Positions 16,819 to 25,373 of a DNA stretch of 64,000 bases are shown piece by piece. Made by a program: the position numbers and the translations under genes. Under the pieces are notes generated by a model, which saw nothing but the letters and a program-made list of their open reading frames with translations, had not been told where the DNA came from and did no database searches. The stretch lies in contig NZ_CP011834.1 of the NCBI RefSeq assembly GCF_001412575.1, positions 1,984,001 through 2,048,000 of the forward strand. Direction: 5' to 3'. Source of the DNA: Limnohabitans sp. 103DPR2 (lineage in GTDB: Bacteria; Pseudomonadota; Gammaproteobacteria; Burkholderiales; Burkholderiaceae_C). The stretch's first letter is position 1; each line of letters begins with the position of its first letter.

Positions 16819-18732
16819 TTACGTTCCAATAATACCGCCATCTAGTTTGCGAATGGCCACCAAGGCGGACCTAGGTTGCCCATTGGGCGCATAGTCTGGC
16901 CAATTGGAGTATCGCCTTGGTTTGGAGGGATCACTGCGATCCGAAGGCGTTTCTCCAGGATGTTGAATGCTTACAAACATGGTGGTGCTGTCGGGGGTAA
17001 AAGTAACGCCCGTCACCTCGCAGTTGGTCGGCCCTGTTAAAAAACGACGGGTTTCGCCTGTAGCAGTATCGCAAGCCAACATTTGATTGTTGCCAATACG
17101 TGACAACTCGCCTTTGTACATTTGAGTTGCATGCGCATCGGTTTGAATCCAAAGAACGCCTTGCTTGTCAAAAGTAATGCCATCCGGACATGCATAGATA
17201 TCACCCTTGATATTGCCTTTGGCCTCTGCTCGTTCATTGGCTGGATCGCCAGCTAAAACCATCAGGTTCCATTCAAATGTGCGGCCATCAAAGTCATTCG
17301 CATCCTTCCAACGAATGATCTGACCCATGACATTGTTGACCCTGGGATTTGCAGCATCGACACCAGGTTTTCCAGCGATACCTCGTTGACTGTTGTTGGT
17401 CAGGGTGCAGTAGACCCAACCCGAGAGAGGGTCGATGCTGAGCCACTCTGGGCGATCCATCTTGGTGGCACCCAACAAGTCACTGGCTTGTCTTGATTTA
17501 ATGAGCACTTCACCTTGATCGGCAAACCCATTGGTGACAGTCAGTGGGCCTTGGCCATGCACTAGCGGAATCCATTGCCCCTTGCCATCGGCATCAAATC
17601 TTGCGACGTACAAGACGCCATGGTCTAGCAAATCTTTGTTGGCCTGCGCCTGCGTCAGACCGTTGCCTGCCTGTTTGATTTTGTCGCGACTGACAAATTT
17701 GTAGATGTATTCGAAGCGAGCATCTTCACCAGAATAAACGACGGCTCTGCCATCCTTGGTCATACCCACCCAAGCACCTTCGTGCGCTGCACGTCCCAAC
17801 GCGGTTCTTTTCACTGGCGTGCTGTTTGGATCCATGGGGTCCAATTCGACCACCCAACCAAATCGGTGAAACTCATTGGGATTTTTTTGCAGGTCGAATC
17901 TCGGGTCATGCTTGTCCCAAGCGAAGAAACCAGACTTTGGGGCACCCCAGCGCTGCTGATCTTGAGTGGGCTTGTCGCCTGCACCAAAGTAGAAAGCAAA
18001 GTTCTCTTCGCCCGACAAATAGGTACCCCATGGTGTTTTGCTGCTGGCGCAATTGTTCAAGGTTCCTAAAACTGTGAGTCCTTGAGGATCAGCCGAGGTG
18101 CGCATCAGTGCATGACCTGCAGCTGGTCCTGCTACTCTAAAAGGCGTGCTCAAAGTCACGCGTCGCGCATAGGGCGATGGGCGCACCATGTTCCATCGAC
18201 CATTTTTCATTTCAACTTCAATGACAGACAAGCCGTGCGCGTTTTGGGCTTTTCGAACTTTCTCCGGATTCATTGGATTGAAACCGCCAACATGAAGTAA
18301 GCCGTCATCGGTGTATTCATGATTGATCGCCAACAAACCACGGCTAGAACCCTGCAGAGGGAAATATTCCAAACCGTCGTGGTGCATGCCCAATTGCACC
18401 GCCTGATCGTCCGCAGAATTGCTGCCATCCATTTTGAAAGCAGGCATACGACCCGCAATACCCACTGGATCGCCCCAAGGGGCAAAGGGAGTCGCGGTGT
18501 AACCTTCCGGAACAACCAACTGATCGCCCATACCCACTGGAATGGGTTTGAAGCCAATTTTATTGGAGGGTCCTGCGAGAACTGCGCAGCCAGACAAAGG
18601 CGCCAAGACGGTGGCCAATGAAACTGCCGCACCGTTTCTTAGAAAAGTTCTTCTTGATGTTTCAATGACCGCATGGATACTGAGATTTGAAGAGCGATTG
18701 CTGTCTTCCATTTCACTGAAGTTTTTGGCCAT
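16819..18732 (-). CDS. phoX: PhoX-family alkaline phosphatase (Tat-exported)
   Basis: The 637-residue product carries a Tat signal with SRRTFLRN at residues 26-33 and a DUF839/PhoX body, including GLLAINHEYTDD, the metal-site segment TYLSGEENFAFYFG, and the conserved EGAWVGMTKDGRAVVYSGED. PhoX is a calcium/iron monoesterase that releases phosphate from organic esters in the periplasm and is typically induced by phosphate starvation. It heads the co-directional organophosphorus run. No clear Pho box was found upstream, so PhoB control is expected from the family but not shown. Confidence 0.93.
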   Translation of the reverse strand: MAKNFSEMEDSNRSSNLSIHAVIETSRRTFLRNGAAVSLATVLAPLSGCAVLAGPSNKIGFKPIPVGMGDQLVVPEGYTATPFAPWGDPVGIAGRMPAFKMDGSNSADDQAVQLGMHHDGLEYFPLQGSSRGLLAINHEYTDDGLLHVGGFNPMNPEKVRKAQNAHGLSVIEVEMKNGRWNMVRPSPYARRVTLSTPFRVAGPAAGHALMRTSADPQGLTVLGTLNNCASSKTPWGTYLSGEENFAFYFGAGDKPTQDQQRWGAPKSGFFAWDKHDPRFDLQKNPNEFHRFGWVVELDPMDPNSTPVKRTALGRAAHEGAWVGMTKDGRAVVYSGEDARFEYIYKFVSRDKIKQAGNGLTQAQANKDLLDHGVLYVARFDADGKGQWIPLVHGQGPLTVTNGFADQGEVLIKSRQASDLLGATKMDRPEWLSIDPLSGWVYCTLTNNSQRGIAGKPGVDAANPRVNNVMGQIIRWKDANDFDGRTFEWNLMVLAGDPANERAEAKGNIKGDIYACPDGITFDKQGVLWIQTDAHATQMYKGELSRIGNNQMLACDTATGETRRFLTGPTNCEVTGVTFTPDSTTMFVSIQHPGETPSDRSDPSKPRRYSNWPDYAPNGQPRSALVAIRKLDGGIIGT

Positions 18733-18847
18733 GCTGAATCAATATAAAGTCAAAATTCCTAACCCTAACACTTGAAGAAGTACTTGGGATCAGGCGCTAG
18801 GGTTTGGCGTGATAGCTTGTAAATTCAATGTATTCATTGTGAGCAAT

Positions 18848-19149
18848 TCAATCCGACAAGTGACCATTGACAAAATATGTCATGATTTTCCCAAGTCCTT
18901 TGCATTCAACCAATTCACGCTCCCGAATGTCAAAGTGTTCCCTCACCTGCAAATAGGTACTCGGAGAAATGTGAATTTTGCCGGGCAAAGAAGTTGACTC
19001 CATGCGGCTGGCGGTGTTAACGGTATTGCCCCATAGGTCATATGAGAACTTGGTGTGACCAATGACACCCGCAACCACAGGACCCGAATTGATGCCAATG
19101 CGCATTTGAAGTGCCATCTGATGTTGGTGGTTATATTTAATCTGTACTC
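18848..19149 (-). pseudogene. Class III adenylate/guanylate cyclase relic (C-terminal part)
   Basis: The frame starting near 19147 encodes a cyclase C-terminal half: [16 protein letters not shown], then [15 protein letters not shown] with the transition-state Asn and Arg, and a correct C terminus. The N-terminal half carrying the two metal-binding Asp residues is missing; the frame is closed by TGA just upstream. A separate open frame of about 60 codons to 19320 (starting MNSVQIDPTLRQ) abuts it in another frame and matches nothing I recognise. The whole stretch 18848-19320 looks like decayed coding DNA. Confidence 0.7.
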
Positions 19150-19350
19150 ATAAGGGTAAAACAATGTTGAATCGAACGACTCAACACCCAGCCCTTGGAG
19201 AAAAGATTTTCCCAATCGGTCGATTTCAGATAAAGTCTCGATGGGAAAGTTCAAAGAAAAACCCAGAACTTCTGCCGAGGGCTCTTGACGCAGCGTTGGA
19301 TCAATTTGAACTGAATTCATAGGTGCTCAATGCACGTCAAAAAATTTAAA

Positions 19351-20454
19351 TCATGTGGCGCGCCGCAGCGTCATCCCCAAATGTTCTGCTTGACGCTTCT
19401 CATAAGCCAAAAATGCTTCTGTGATTTGACTGCCTCGAACACCACCGCGCACAGAACCCGCTTCAATGTCCCCAAAGTACTCTTTCCAAAGGGGTGGCAA
19501 CCGCTGCCCTTGAGGAATACTGAGCCACAGTCGCAGCAAGTGACGCTTACGCTCAGGCTCTTCATGGTCTTCAAAATTGGTGCGCGAGTGGATCACAACA
19601 TAGTTGTTCAACAACTGCATATCCCCTCTGTCAAGTTGCATGGAATAGCAAAACTTATCATCGGGCAGCAGTTCATCCAGTAGGTCCAGCAACTCAATTT
19701 GCGCTGAGGTTAACCGAGGTACTTCAGGAAAATCGCGTTGCGCAGCCGTGACATTTTTTCGATTGGCACGCAAAGCGAAAAACTCTGGGTCATCACCCAA
19801 AATGGGACATTTGTAAAAAGGCGGTTGGCTGGCGTCATTGGTGCCTTGGTAGCTGTAATAGAAAGGTTGCTGCATCACAGGAATCAGGTCCGGTCGCAAT
19901 CGCTTCACTTCATCAACCACGGCTATCGAGCTAGTCACCTTGCTGGTGCCGCCAGATTTTGCTGTTTGCAAGCACAACAAGGCCACCACATCGCATGAGT
20001 CAACGTGAAAATCCAAACCTGCATTGGTGTTGTAGCCACGGCCATTTTTTACCTTGTAACTACCACCTTCATCGCGAACATCGTTCATCACTTGGCTGGC
20101 AATGTTTTGTGTTCTGGCCACGCCAACATTGAGGCCAATGCCCCAATGCGCTAAGCGCGCGTCCTCTACCGACCAACGTTCAACTGGAAAACCCTTGAGC
20201 AAGCACATGCCATACGCCGTCTGAGTCACTGCAAAGGCTTGATCGATGGCTTGCTTGGCGTGTCGCTTCAAGGGGAAGTCGTTGGCTGTCATTTCTAGCC
20301 AATTTTTCCCCGTTGCTTTGGCATGCTGAAGCGCTTCCTCAATTTCAGTCACGGCCTCACGACTTAGAAAATGAATCCAAGAGGAATCTCGCGACAGTTC
20401 TTGTGGAAACCATGCGCGAGGCTTCTCTAGATTGGTTTGGATGAATGTACTCAC
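19351..20454 (-). CDS. TauD/TfdA-family Fe(II)/2-oxoglutarate dioxygenase
   Basis: The enzyme of about 367 residues has the facial triad in LDFHVDSCD (H-x-D) and the distal His in VIHSRTNFED, followed by the 2-oxoglutarate-binding Arg in RHLLRLWLS. Such enzymes hydroxylate small acids, with cleavage of taurine, 2,4-D or trimethylammonium compounds among known cases. I favour the GTG at 20454, 9 nt after GGAG, over a TTG at 20478. It is divergent from a Bug binding protein, so the imported acid may be its substrate. Confidence 0.88.
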   Translation of the reverse strand: MSTFIQTNLEKPRAWFPQELSRDSSWIHFLSREAVTEIEEALQHAKATGKNWLEMTANDFPLKRHAKQAIDQAFAVTQTAYGMCLLKGFPVERWSVEDARLAHWGIGLNVGVARTQNIASQVMNDVRDEGGSYKVKNGRGYNTNAGLDFHVDSCDVVALLCLQTAKSGGTSKVTSSIAVVDEVKRLRPDLIPVMQQPFYYSYQGTNDASQPPFYKCPILGDDPEFFALRANRKNVTAAQRDFPEVPRLTSAQIELLDLLDELLPDDKFCYSMQLDRGDMQLLNNYVVIHSRTNFEDHEEPERKRHLLRLWLSIPQGQRLPPLWKEYFGDIEAGSVRGGVRGSQITEAFLAYEKRQAEHLGMTLRRAT

Positions 20455-20633
20455 AACGCATAACTCCAATTCGGTCAATCAAATGCCCACTGGTAACTGT
20501 CCAGTGCCATGGACATTGATTTTATTGAGCCATCTTACTGAAGAAAGCATGAAGAAAATTCACCCTAGGGTCTCTACCAATCCATACGCCTTGCATGTGA
20601 CCGTCAAGAGTCTCTAAACTTCAAAGTTGATCA

Positions 20634-21614
20634 ATGACTATGAACGGGTTGCGTATGCGTCGAATTTGGGCCGTTGTTTTGGCATGTTTTTCACTGACAA
20701 GTTACGCGCAAGACAGCAACTATCCTGTCAAGCCCATCAAGCTGTTGGTGGGCTATGCCCCAGGGGGTGCTACGGACATCGTTGCCAGAAGCATCGCCAT
20801 CAAAATGCAAGAAACACTTGGCCAACCCATCATTGTGGAAAACCGAGCGGGTGCCAGTAGCAACATTGCTTCCGAATTTGTAGCGCGCAGTGCGCCCGAC
20901 GGTTACACCCTCCTCCTGGGCACCATTGCCAATGCCACCAACATGACCGCCTACAAAAACATGGGCTACGACACGATGCGTGACTTTGTTCACATCACGC
21001 AGTTCATGACGGCACCCTCTGTGCTTACGCTTCATCCTTCTGTGCCGGCCAAGAACCTTCGAGAGTTCATCGCAGTCGCTAAACAAAATCCTGGCAAATT
21101 TGCGTTCTCTTCAAGTGGCAATGGCGGCTCCCCTCACCTGGCCGGCGAATTGTTGAAAATGAGAGCCAACATTGATTTGATTCACGTGCCCTACAAAGGC
21201 GCGGCACCGGCCATAGCCGACCTTTTGGGCGGTCAAGTTCAAATGAGTTTTCAGACGGCCTTGTCGGCCATTCCCCATTTGAAAAGTGGCAAACTGAACG
21301 TGATTGCGGTGGCCAGTAAAAAGCGCATGGGCACGATGCCCAATGTCCCCACCATGGCCGAAGCAGGCTTGCCAGACTTTGAGGTGTCCAGTTGGAACGG
21401 CTTGTTTGCGCCCGCTAAAACGCCTCCACACATCGTTGCTGCACTTTACAATGCTGCAACCAAAGCGCTTCAAACCCAAGACATCAAGGACAAAATGGAA
21501 GCCCAAGGCGCAGAGCCCGTAGGCAACAGTCCTGATGAGTTTCGTGCATTTGTCAAAACAGAAATTGACAAATGGGAACAGGTGATTGTGAAGTCTGGCG
21601 CCAAGATGGAATAA
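20634..21614 (+). CDS. Bug/TctC-family periplasmic solute-binding protein
   Basis: The 326-residue protein has a signal peptide ending at SYAQ and the Bug landmarks YPVKPIKLLVGYAPGGATD, IIVENRAGASSNIAS and RSAPDGYTLLLG. It is divergent from the TauD-family dioxygenase and followed, one base after its stop codon, by a truncated haemoglobin gene. A role in taking up the dioxygenase substrate is inferred. Confidence 0.92.
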   Translation: MTMNGLRMRRIWAVVLACFSLTSYAQDSNYPVKPIKLLVGYAPGGATDIVARSIAIKMQETLGQPIIVENRAGASSNIASEFVARSAPDGYTLLLGTIANATNMTAYKNMGYDTMRDFVHITQFMTAPSVLTLHPSVPAKNLREFIAVAKQNPGKFAFSSSGNGGSPHLAGELLKMRANIDLIHVPYKGAAPAIADLLGGQVQMSFQTALSAIPHLKSGKLNVIAVASKKRMGTMPNVPTMAEAGLPDFEVSSWNGLFAPAKTPPHIVAALYNAATKALQTQDIKDKMEAQGAEPVGNSPDEFRAFVKTEIDKWEQVIVKSGAKME

Positions 21615-21615
21615 A

Positions 21616-22002
21616 TTGGAAAAATCAATCACCCCTTACGAACTGATCGGCGGCGAGCCTGCTGTCAAAAAACTGGTCCATCGCTTCTACGAGTTGATGG
21701 AAGAGTTGCCGGAAGCCTATGCTGTTCGTCAGCTTCACCCTGAAAGTTTGGCAGGCAGCGAAGAAATGCTCTTTGAGTATTTGTCGGGCTGGCTAGGTGG
21801 GCCCAACCTGTACATCGCAAAGAAGGGGCATCCACGACTGCGCATGCGTCATGCGCCTTACAACATTGGCGCTAGAGAACGCGATGAGTGGATGCTGTGC
21901 ATGACACAAGCTTTAACCGAACAAGTCGGCGATGAAGAATTTCGGCAAGCTTTGCTGAACCAGTTTAGCGAGCTGGCCAGTCACATGATCAATTCACATT
22001 GA
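21616..22002 (+). CDS. Group II truncated haemoglobin
   Basis: The 128-residue globin has TPYELIGGEPAVKKLVHRFYE at the start, the proximal His79 in RMRHAPYNIG, and Trp92 in DEWMLCM at the G8 position typical of group II. It begins at a TTG immediately after the stop of the Bug gene, with GGA upstream; no Met lies close enough to serve as start without losing the first helix. Such globins bind oxygen or nitric oxide. Coupling to a Bug gene near an oxygenase suggests oxygen supply or protection during oxygenase function. Confidence 0.9.
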   Translation: MEKSITPYELIGGEPAVKKLVHRFYELMEELPEAYAVRQLHPESLAGSEEMLFEYLSGWLGGPNLYIAKKGHPRLRMRHAPYNIGARERDEWMLCMTQALTEQVGDEEFRQALLNQFSELASHMINSH

Positions 22003-22027
22003 ACCCCCAAGCCTCATTCATCGCAGT

Positions 22028-23089
22028 TTAATGATTGGCTTCGTTGGACTTCTCGTACCAATTTTTTGAGTTGTTCACGACGTAAACCACCAGCAACATC
22101 ACCGGTACTTCAATCAGTACCCCCACCACAGTGGCCAGTGCCGCACCAGAATTAAAGCCAAACAAACTGATGGCAGCAGCCACAGCCAACTCAAAGAAAT
22201 TAGAAGCTCCAATCAGTGCTGACGGGCACGCTATGTTGTGCTTCTCGCCAACAGCACGATTTAACCAATAGGCCAGCCCCGCATTGAAAAACACTTGAAT
22301 CAAAATGGGGACGGCCAAAAGTCCAATGATCAAAGGCTGTTTCAATATGGCTTCACCCTGAAATGCAAACAGCAGTACCAGGGTTGCAAGCAAGGCTGCA
22401 ATAGACCAGGGTCCTATTTTCGCCATCACATCATCAAAGACTTGCTGAGCCTTAGACAACAAAATTTTCCGAAGCCATTGCGCCAGGGCAACGGGAATGA
22501 TGATGTACAAAACAACTGAGGCAAGCAAAGTATCCCAAGGAACAGTGATGGCCGAAATGCCTAGCAAAAAAGCGACCAAGGGTGCAAAGGCAATCACCAT
22601 GATGCTGTCGTTCAGCGCCACTTGCGACAAGGTAAACAAGGGGTCACCGCCTGTGAGCCGGCTCCACACAAACACCATGGCTGTACAAGGTGCGGCCGCC
22701 AACAAAATCAAGCCAGCAATGTAACTGTCAATTTGATCTGGTGGAAGCAAAGGTGCAAACCAATGCCGAATGAACAACCAACCCAACAAGGCCATTGAGA
22801 ACGGCTTGACCAACCAATTCACAAACAAGGTAACGCCAATGCCCTTGATGTGCTTGCGAACTTCATGCAAGGCAGCAAAGTCTACTTTCACCAGCATGGG
22901 AATGATCATGACCCAAATGAGCAAACCGACCGGTAAATTAACTTGGGCGATTTCCATGCTGCCAATGGCTTGGAAAACCTGCGGGAAAAATTGTCCCAGT
23001 GCAATACCAGCCAGGATGCACAGAAAAACCCATACCGTCAGGTATCGCTCAAAAACACTCATTGGTGCAACTGTTTTGTCTTGTGTCAT
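22028..23089 (-). CDS. arsB: ACR3-family arsenite efflux permease
   Basis: The 353-residue protein has about ten membrane helices and ACR3 signatures: LLAAAPCTAMVFVWS with the essential Cys in helix 4, and GASNFFELAVA near the C terminus. It extrudes arsenite using the proton gradient. No arsR or arsC flanks it. The gene symbol follows the ACR3 convention in which arsB is often used loosely. Confidence 0.93.
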   Translation of the reverse strand: MTQDKTVAPMSVFERYLTVWVFLCILAGIALGQFFPQVFQAIGSMEIAQVNLPVGLLIWVMIIPMLVKVDFAALHEVRKHIKGIGVTLFVNWLVKPFSMALLGWLFIRHWFAPLLPPDQIDSYIAGLILLAAAPCTAMVFVWSRLTGGDPLFTLSQVALNDSIMVIAFAPLVAFLLGISAITVPWDTLLASVVLYIIIPVALAQWLRKILLSKAQQVFDDVMAKIGPWSIAALLATLVLLFAFQGEAILKQPLIIGLLAVPILIQVFFNAGLAYWLNRAVGEKHNIACPSALIGASNFFELAVAAAISLFGFNSGAALATVVGVLIEVPVMLLVVYVVNNSKNWYEKSNEANH

Positions 23090-23154
23090 TCTTACAAGCT
23101 TACTTAAAACATATGACTGAACGATGACACGTCCAAACTAGCTTCACAAAACCC

Positions 23155-23334
23155 TCAGATAACGACAACCTCAAAGTCAGCTTTGGCAACACCACAATCC
23201 GGGCATGTCCAGTCTTCTGGAACATCGGCCCACAAAGTACCAGGTGCAATGCCATCTTCGGTCCGACCTTCGGCTTCGTCATAGACAAAGCCGCAAACGA
23301 TGCAGATATAGGTTTTGAAATTGATGTTGCTCAT
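23155..23334 (-). CDS. Rubredoxin
   Basis: A 59-residue protein, too short for most length cut-offs. It has the two Cys pairs CIVCG and CPDCG that hold a single iron, with the conserved YDEAEG and [14 protein letters not shown] segments. Rubredoxins are cytoplasmic one-electron carriers. It lies 65 nt upstream of the arsenite permease on the same strand, so they may share a transcript, although no functional link is evident. Confidence 0.95.
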   Translation of the reverse strand: MSNINFKTYICIVCGFVYDEAEGRTEDGIAPGTLWADVPEDWTCPDCGVAKADFEVVVI

Positions 23335-23460
23335 GATTTATTTCAAAGTTGTGATTCTCAAACTGAAATGATTGTCACATGAATTAGGTTGACATATGTC
23401 AAGCTGCCGTTTTGGTATGGGGATAAATTGATATTCAATTCCCTAATGAAAGGCGCCCGT

Positions 23461-23919
23461 ATGCCAACAAACCATCAAATCGGTCTCATTGCACTGATCA
23501 AACGATCGCGACCCATCAACCTCATTACGGGACCGATCATTTACAGCATGGTATTTCCCATCATGCTCCTTGATCTTTGTGTCTCGTTTTACCAATGGAC
23601 CTGTTTTCCCATTTATGGCATTACAAAGTTCAACAGAAAAGACTACATTATTTTTGACAGACAAGAGTTGAAGTACTTGGACTGGGTGTCAAAGTTTCAC
23701 TGCACTTACTGTGCTTATGGCGTGGGTGTGGCAGCTTATGTTCAAGAAATTATCAAAGCCACAGAAGCTTACTTTTGTCCTGTTAAACACAAAGAGAAAA
23801 ACCTCATCGCAACGCACAAACATTGGCAGGCCATTGCCTTTGAACAAGGACCCGATTTTGATTTTGAGGCGTACTTGGAAAAAGTCCGAAACCAGATGAC
23901 TCAAAAAAATGAGCCATGA
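23461..23919 (+). CDS. Conserved protein of unknown function with one or two membrane segments
   Basis: The product of about 152 residues has hydrophobic stretches near residues 20-35 and 40-55, then a soluble part with a HCTYCAYG motif and a later YFCPVKH. The two Cys-containing motifs could bind a metal or form a disulfide. The ATG at 23461 follows AAAGG by 8 nt and is preferred over upstream in-frame starts. I do not recognise the function. Confidence 0.7.
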   Translation: MPTNHQIGLIALIKRSRPINLITGPIIYSMVFPIMLLDLCVSFYQWTCFPIYGITKFNRKDYIIFDRQELKYLDWVSKFHCTYCAYGVGVAAYVQEIIKATEAYFCPVKHKEKNLIATHKHWQAIAFEQGPDFDFEAYLEKVRNQMTQKNEP

Positions 23920-23934
23920 ATGAAGCGCTTATCT

Positions 23935-24576
23935 TTAAAGTCGTTTGACAGGTGCAGGCTCTGCAAGCAGTGGCGGCATGTGCTGCCATGACATCAAATT
24001 TGCCGCGCTTTCTGTGGAGGAGGCTAGCCAAGAACTGTGCAGATTCGGCGGAATGATCACAGGCGTTCTCTTTTCATCACCTTGCTTGTGAAACTGCTTC
24101 ATCACAGGGTGCGCATCGGCATTGACCGTGAGCATCGAAAAACTCACCACCAATTCACCAGAAGTGGGATCTGTCCATCGGTCCCACAAACATGCGATGC
24201 CAAACGGATCGCCCGAGGCCAAACCAATCTTCCAACGCACTGCCCTACCCGATTCGTAACTGGGCTCATAGAAATTTTCAACCAGTACCAAGCCGTATTG
24301 GCGATTTCGCCACGCAGCTCGGTAACTGGGCTTTTCGGCTGCTGTTTCGCTACGTGCGTTGTAGGTATGGCGGCTTATTTTGTCGTCTTTTGCCCAAGCG
24401 GGTATTAAACCGAATTTGGCCAACCCACAAGCCACTCTAGATGTTTGATGACTCTGCACAACGACGGGGGCTTCAAAGCCAGGATAGGCCTCACTTGGGT
24501 ACCCAGCCGGCACATCGACACCAAAAGCATCCTTGACCCATTGGGGTTTCTGAATGGGTGTGAAATTGGTGCACAT
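23935..24576 (-). CDS. yedK: SOS response-associated peptidase / HMCES-YedK DNA-protein crosslink protein
   Basis: The 213-residue protein starts MCTNF, with catalytic Cys2 exposed after Met removal. It has NARSETAAEKPSYRAAW, the active-site Glu in ENFYEP and the His in VNADAHPVMKQFH. Members form a thiazolidine crosslink with abasic sites in single-stranded DNA to protect them at replication forks. Length and motif order are standard. Confidence 0.94.
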   Translation of the reverse strand: MCTNFTPIQKPQWVKDAFGVDVPAGYPSEAYPGFEAPVVVQSHQTSRVACGLAKFGLIPAWAKDDKISRHTYNARSETAAEKPSYRAAWRNRQYGLVLVENFYEPSYESGRAVRWKIGLASGDPFGIACLWDRWTDPTSGELVVSFSMLTVNADAHPVMKQFHKQGDEKRTPVIIPPNLHSSWLASSTESAANLMSWQHMPPLLAEPAPVKRL

Positions 24577-24711
24577 GCTTCAGGATGGAGGTTGAGTGAA
24601 CTTTTTGCCAGAACAGCGAATTGTGAGAAACTATTTTCAGCCGCATTTTGCACCATCTATAACCTAAGTTTCATTGAAAATCGCAGGGCAGCGGCTAAGA
24701 TCAAACGAGCT

Positions 24712-25341
24712 ATGACCCATCAATACTCCAATGCACTTCTGATCATCGACGATCACCCAGTCTACCGGGAAGCATTAGGCGAGATTCTCACACGAGAATT
24801 CAGCAACTTGGGCATCGGTGTCTATACAGCCAGCAACGCCAGTGAGGGGCTTGATTTGGTCGATGCCATGGACAAAACATGGGTTGTGTTACTCGATGTC
24901 AAAATGCCTGGACTAAGCGGACTGGCTGGCATTAAGGTATTCAAACAAAAAAGCAACGTAGAACATGTGGTCTCCATATCAGGTCTTGAATCACCAACCT
25001 GGGAACCACGTGCAGTGGCTGCAGGTGCAACATTGTTTGTTTCAAAGAACAACACGTCCATCAGCATCTACAACAAGATGCAAAAACTATTTAGAGTGAG
25101 TAGCATGCCATCTGTTGTTCAAACGGCAGAAGAACAACCTGATTTCCGACTGACTCAAAGGCAATTGGAAGTGCTGCATCTAATATCGCTGGGCCATCCC
25201 AACAAAATCATTGCTGACTATCTGGAAATCAAAGAACAGACAGTCAAAATTCACATCAATCAAATATTCAAAGAATTGCGGGTTTTCAATCGCACGCAGG
25301 CGGTTCTTAAAGCTCAAAAATATCAGTTGTTGAGCAATTAA
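24712..25341 (+). CDS. NarL/LuxR-type two-component response regulator
   Basis: The 209-residue regulator has a receiver domain (Asp13 and Asp14 acidic pair, phospho-acceptor Asp62 in LLDVKMPG, conserved Lys in LFVSKNN) and a C-terminal LuxR-type helix-turn-helix (LTQRQLEVLHLISLG onward). The ATG at 24712 is chosen because the receiver starts right after it. It is followed 32 nt later by a hybrid kinase, its likely partner. Confidence 0.92.
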   Translation: MTHQYSNALLIIDDHPVYREALGEILTREFSNLGIGVYTASNASEGLDLVDAMDKTWVVLLDVKMPGLSGLAGIKVFKQKSNVEHVVSISGLESPTWEPRAVAAGATLFVSKNNTSISIYNKMQKLFRVSSMPSVVQTAEEQPDFRLTQRQLEVLHLISLGHPNKIIADYLEIKEQTVKIHINQIFKELRVFNRTQAVLKAQKYQLLSN

Positions 25342-25373
25342 CGCCACATGCATCACTGCTCAGCAATAAATAC

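Noticed and set aside
18733-18847. Pho box upstream of phoX (also looked for at 15684-15793)
   Set aside because: No pair of CTGTCAT-type direct repeats with 11-bp spacing could be seen by eye in either region; a weight-matrix scan could still find a weak one.
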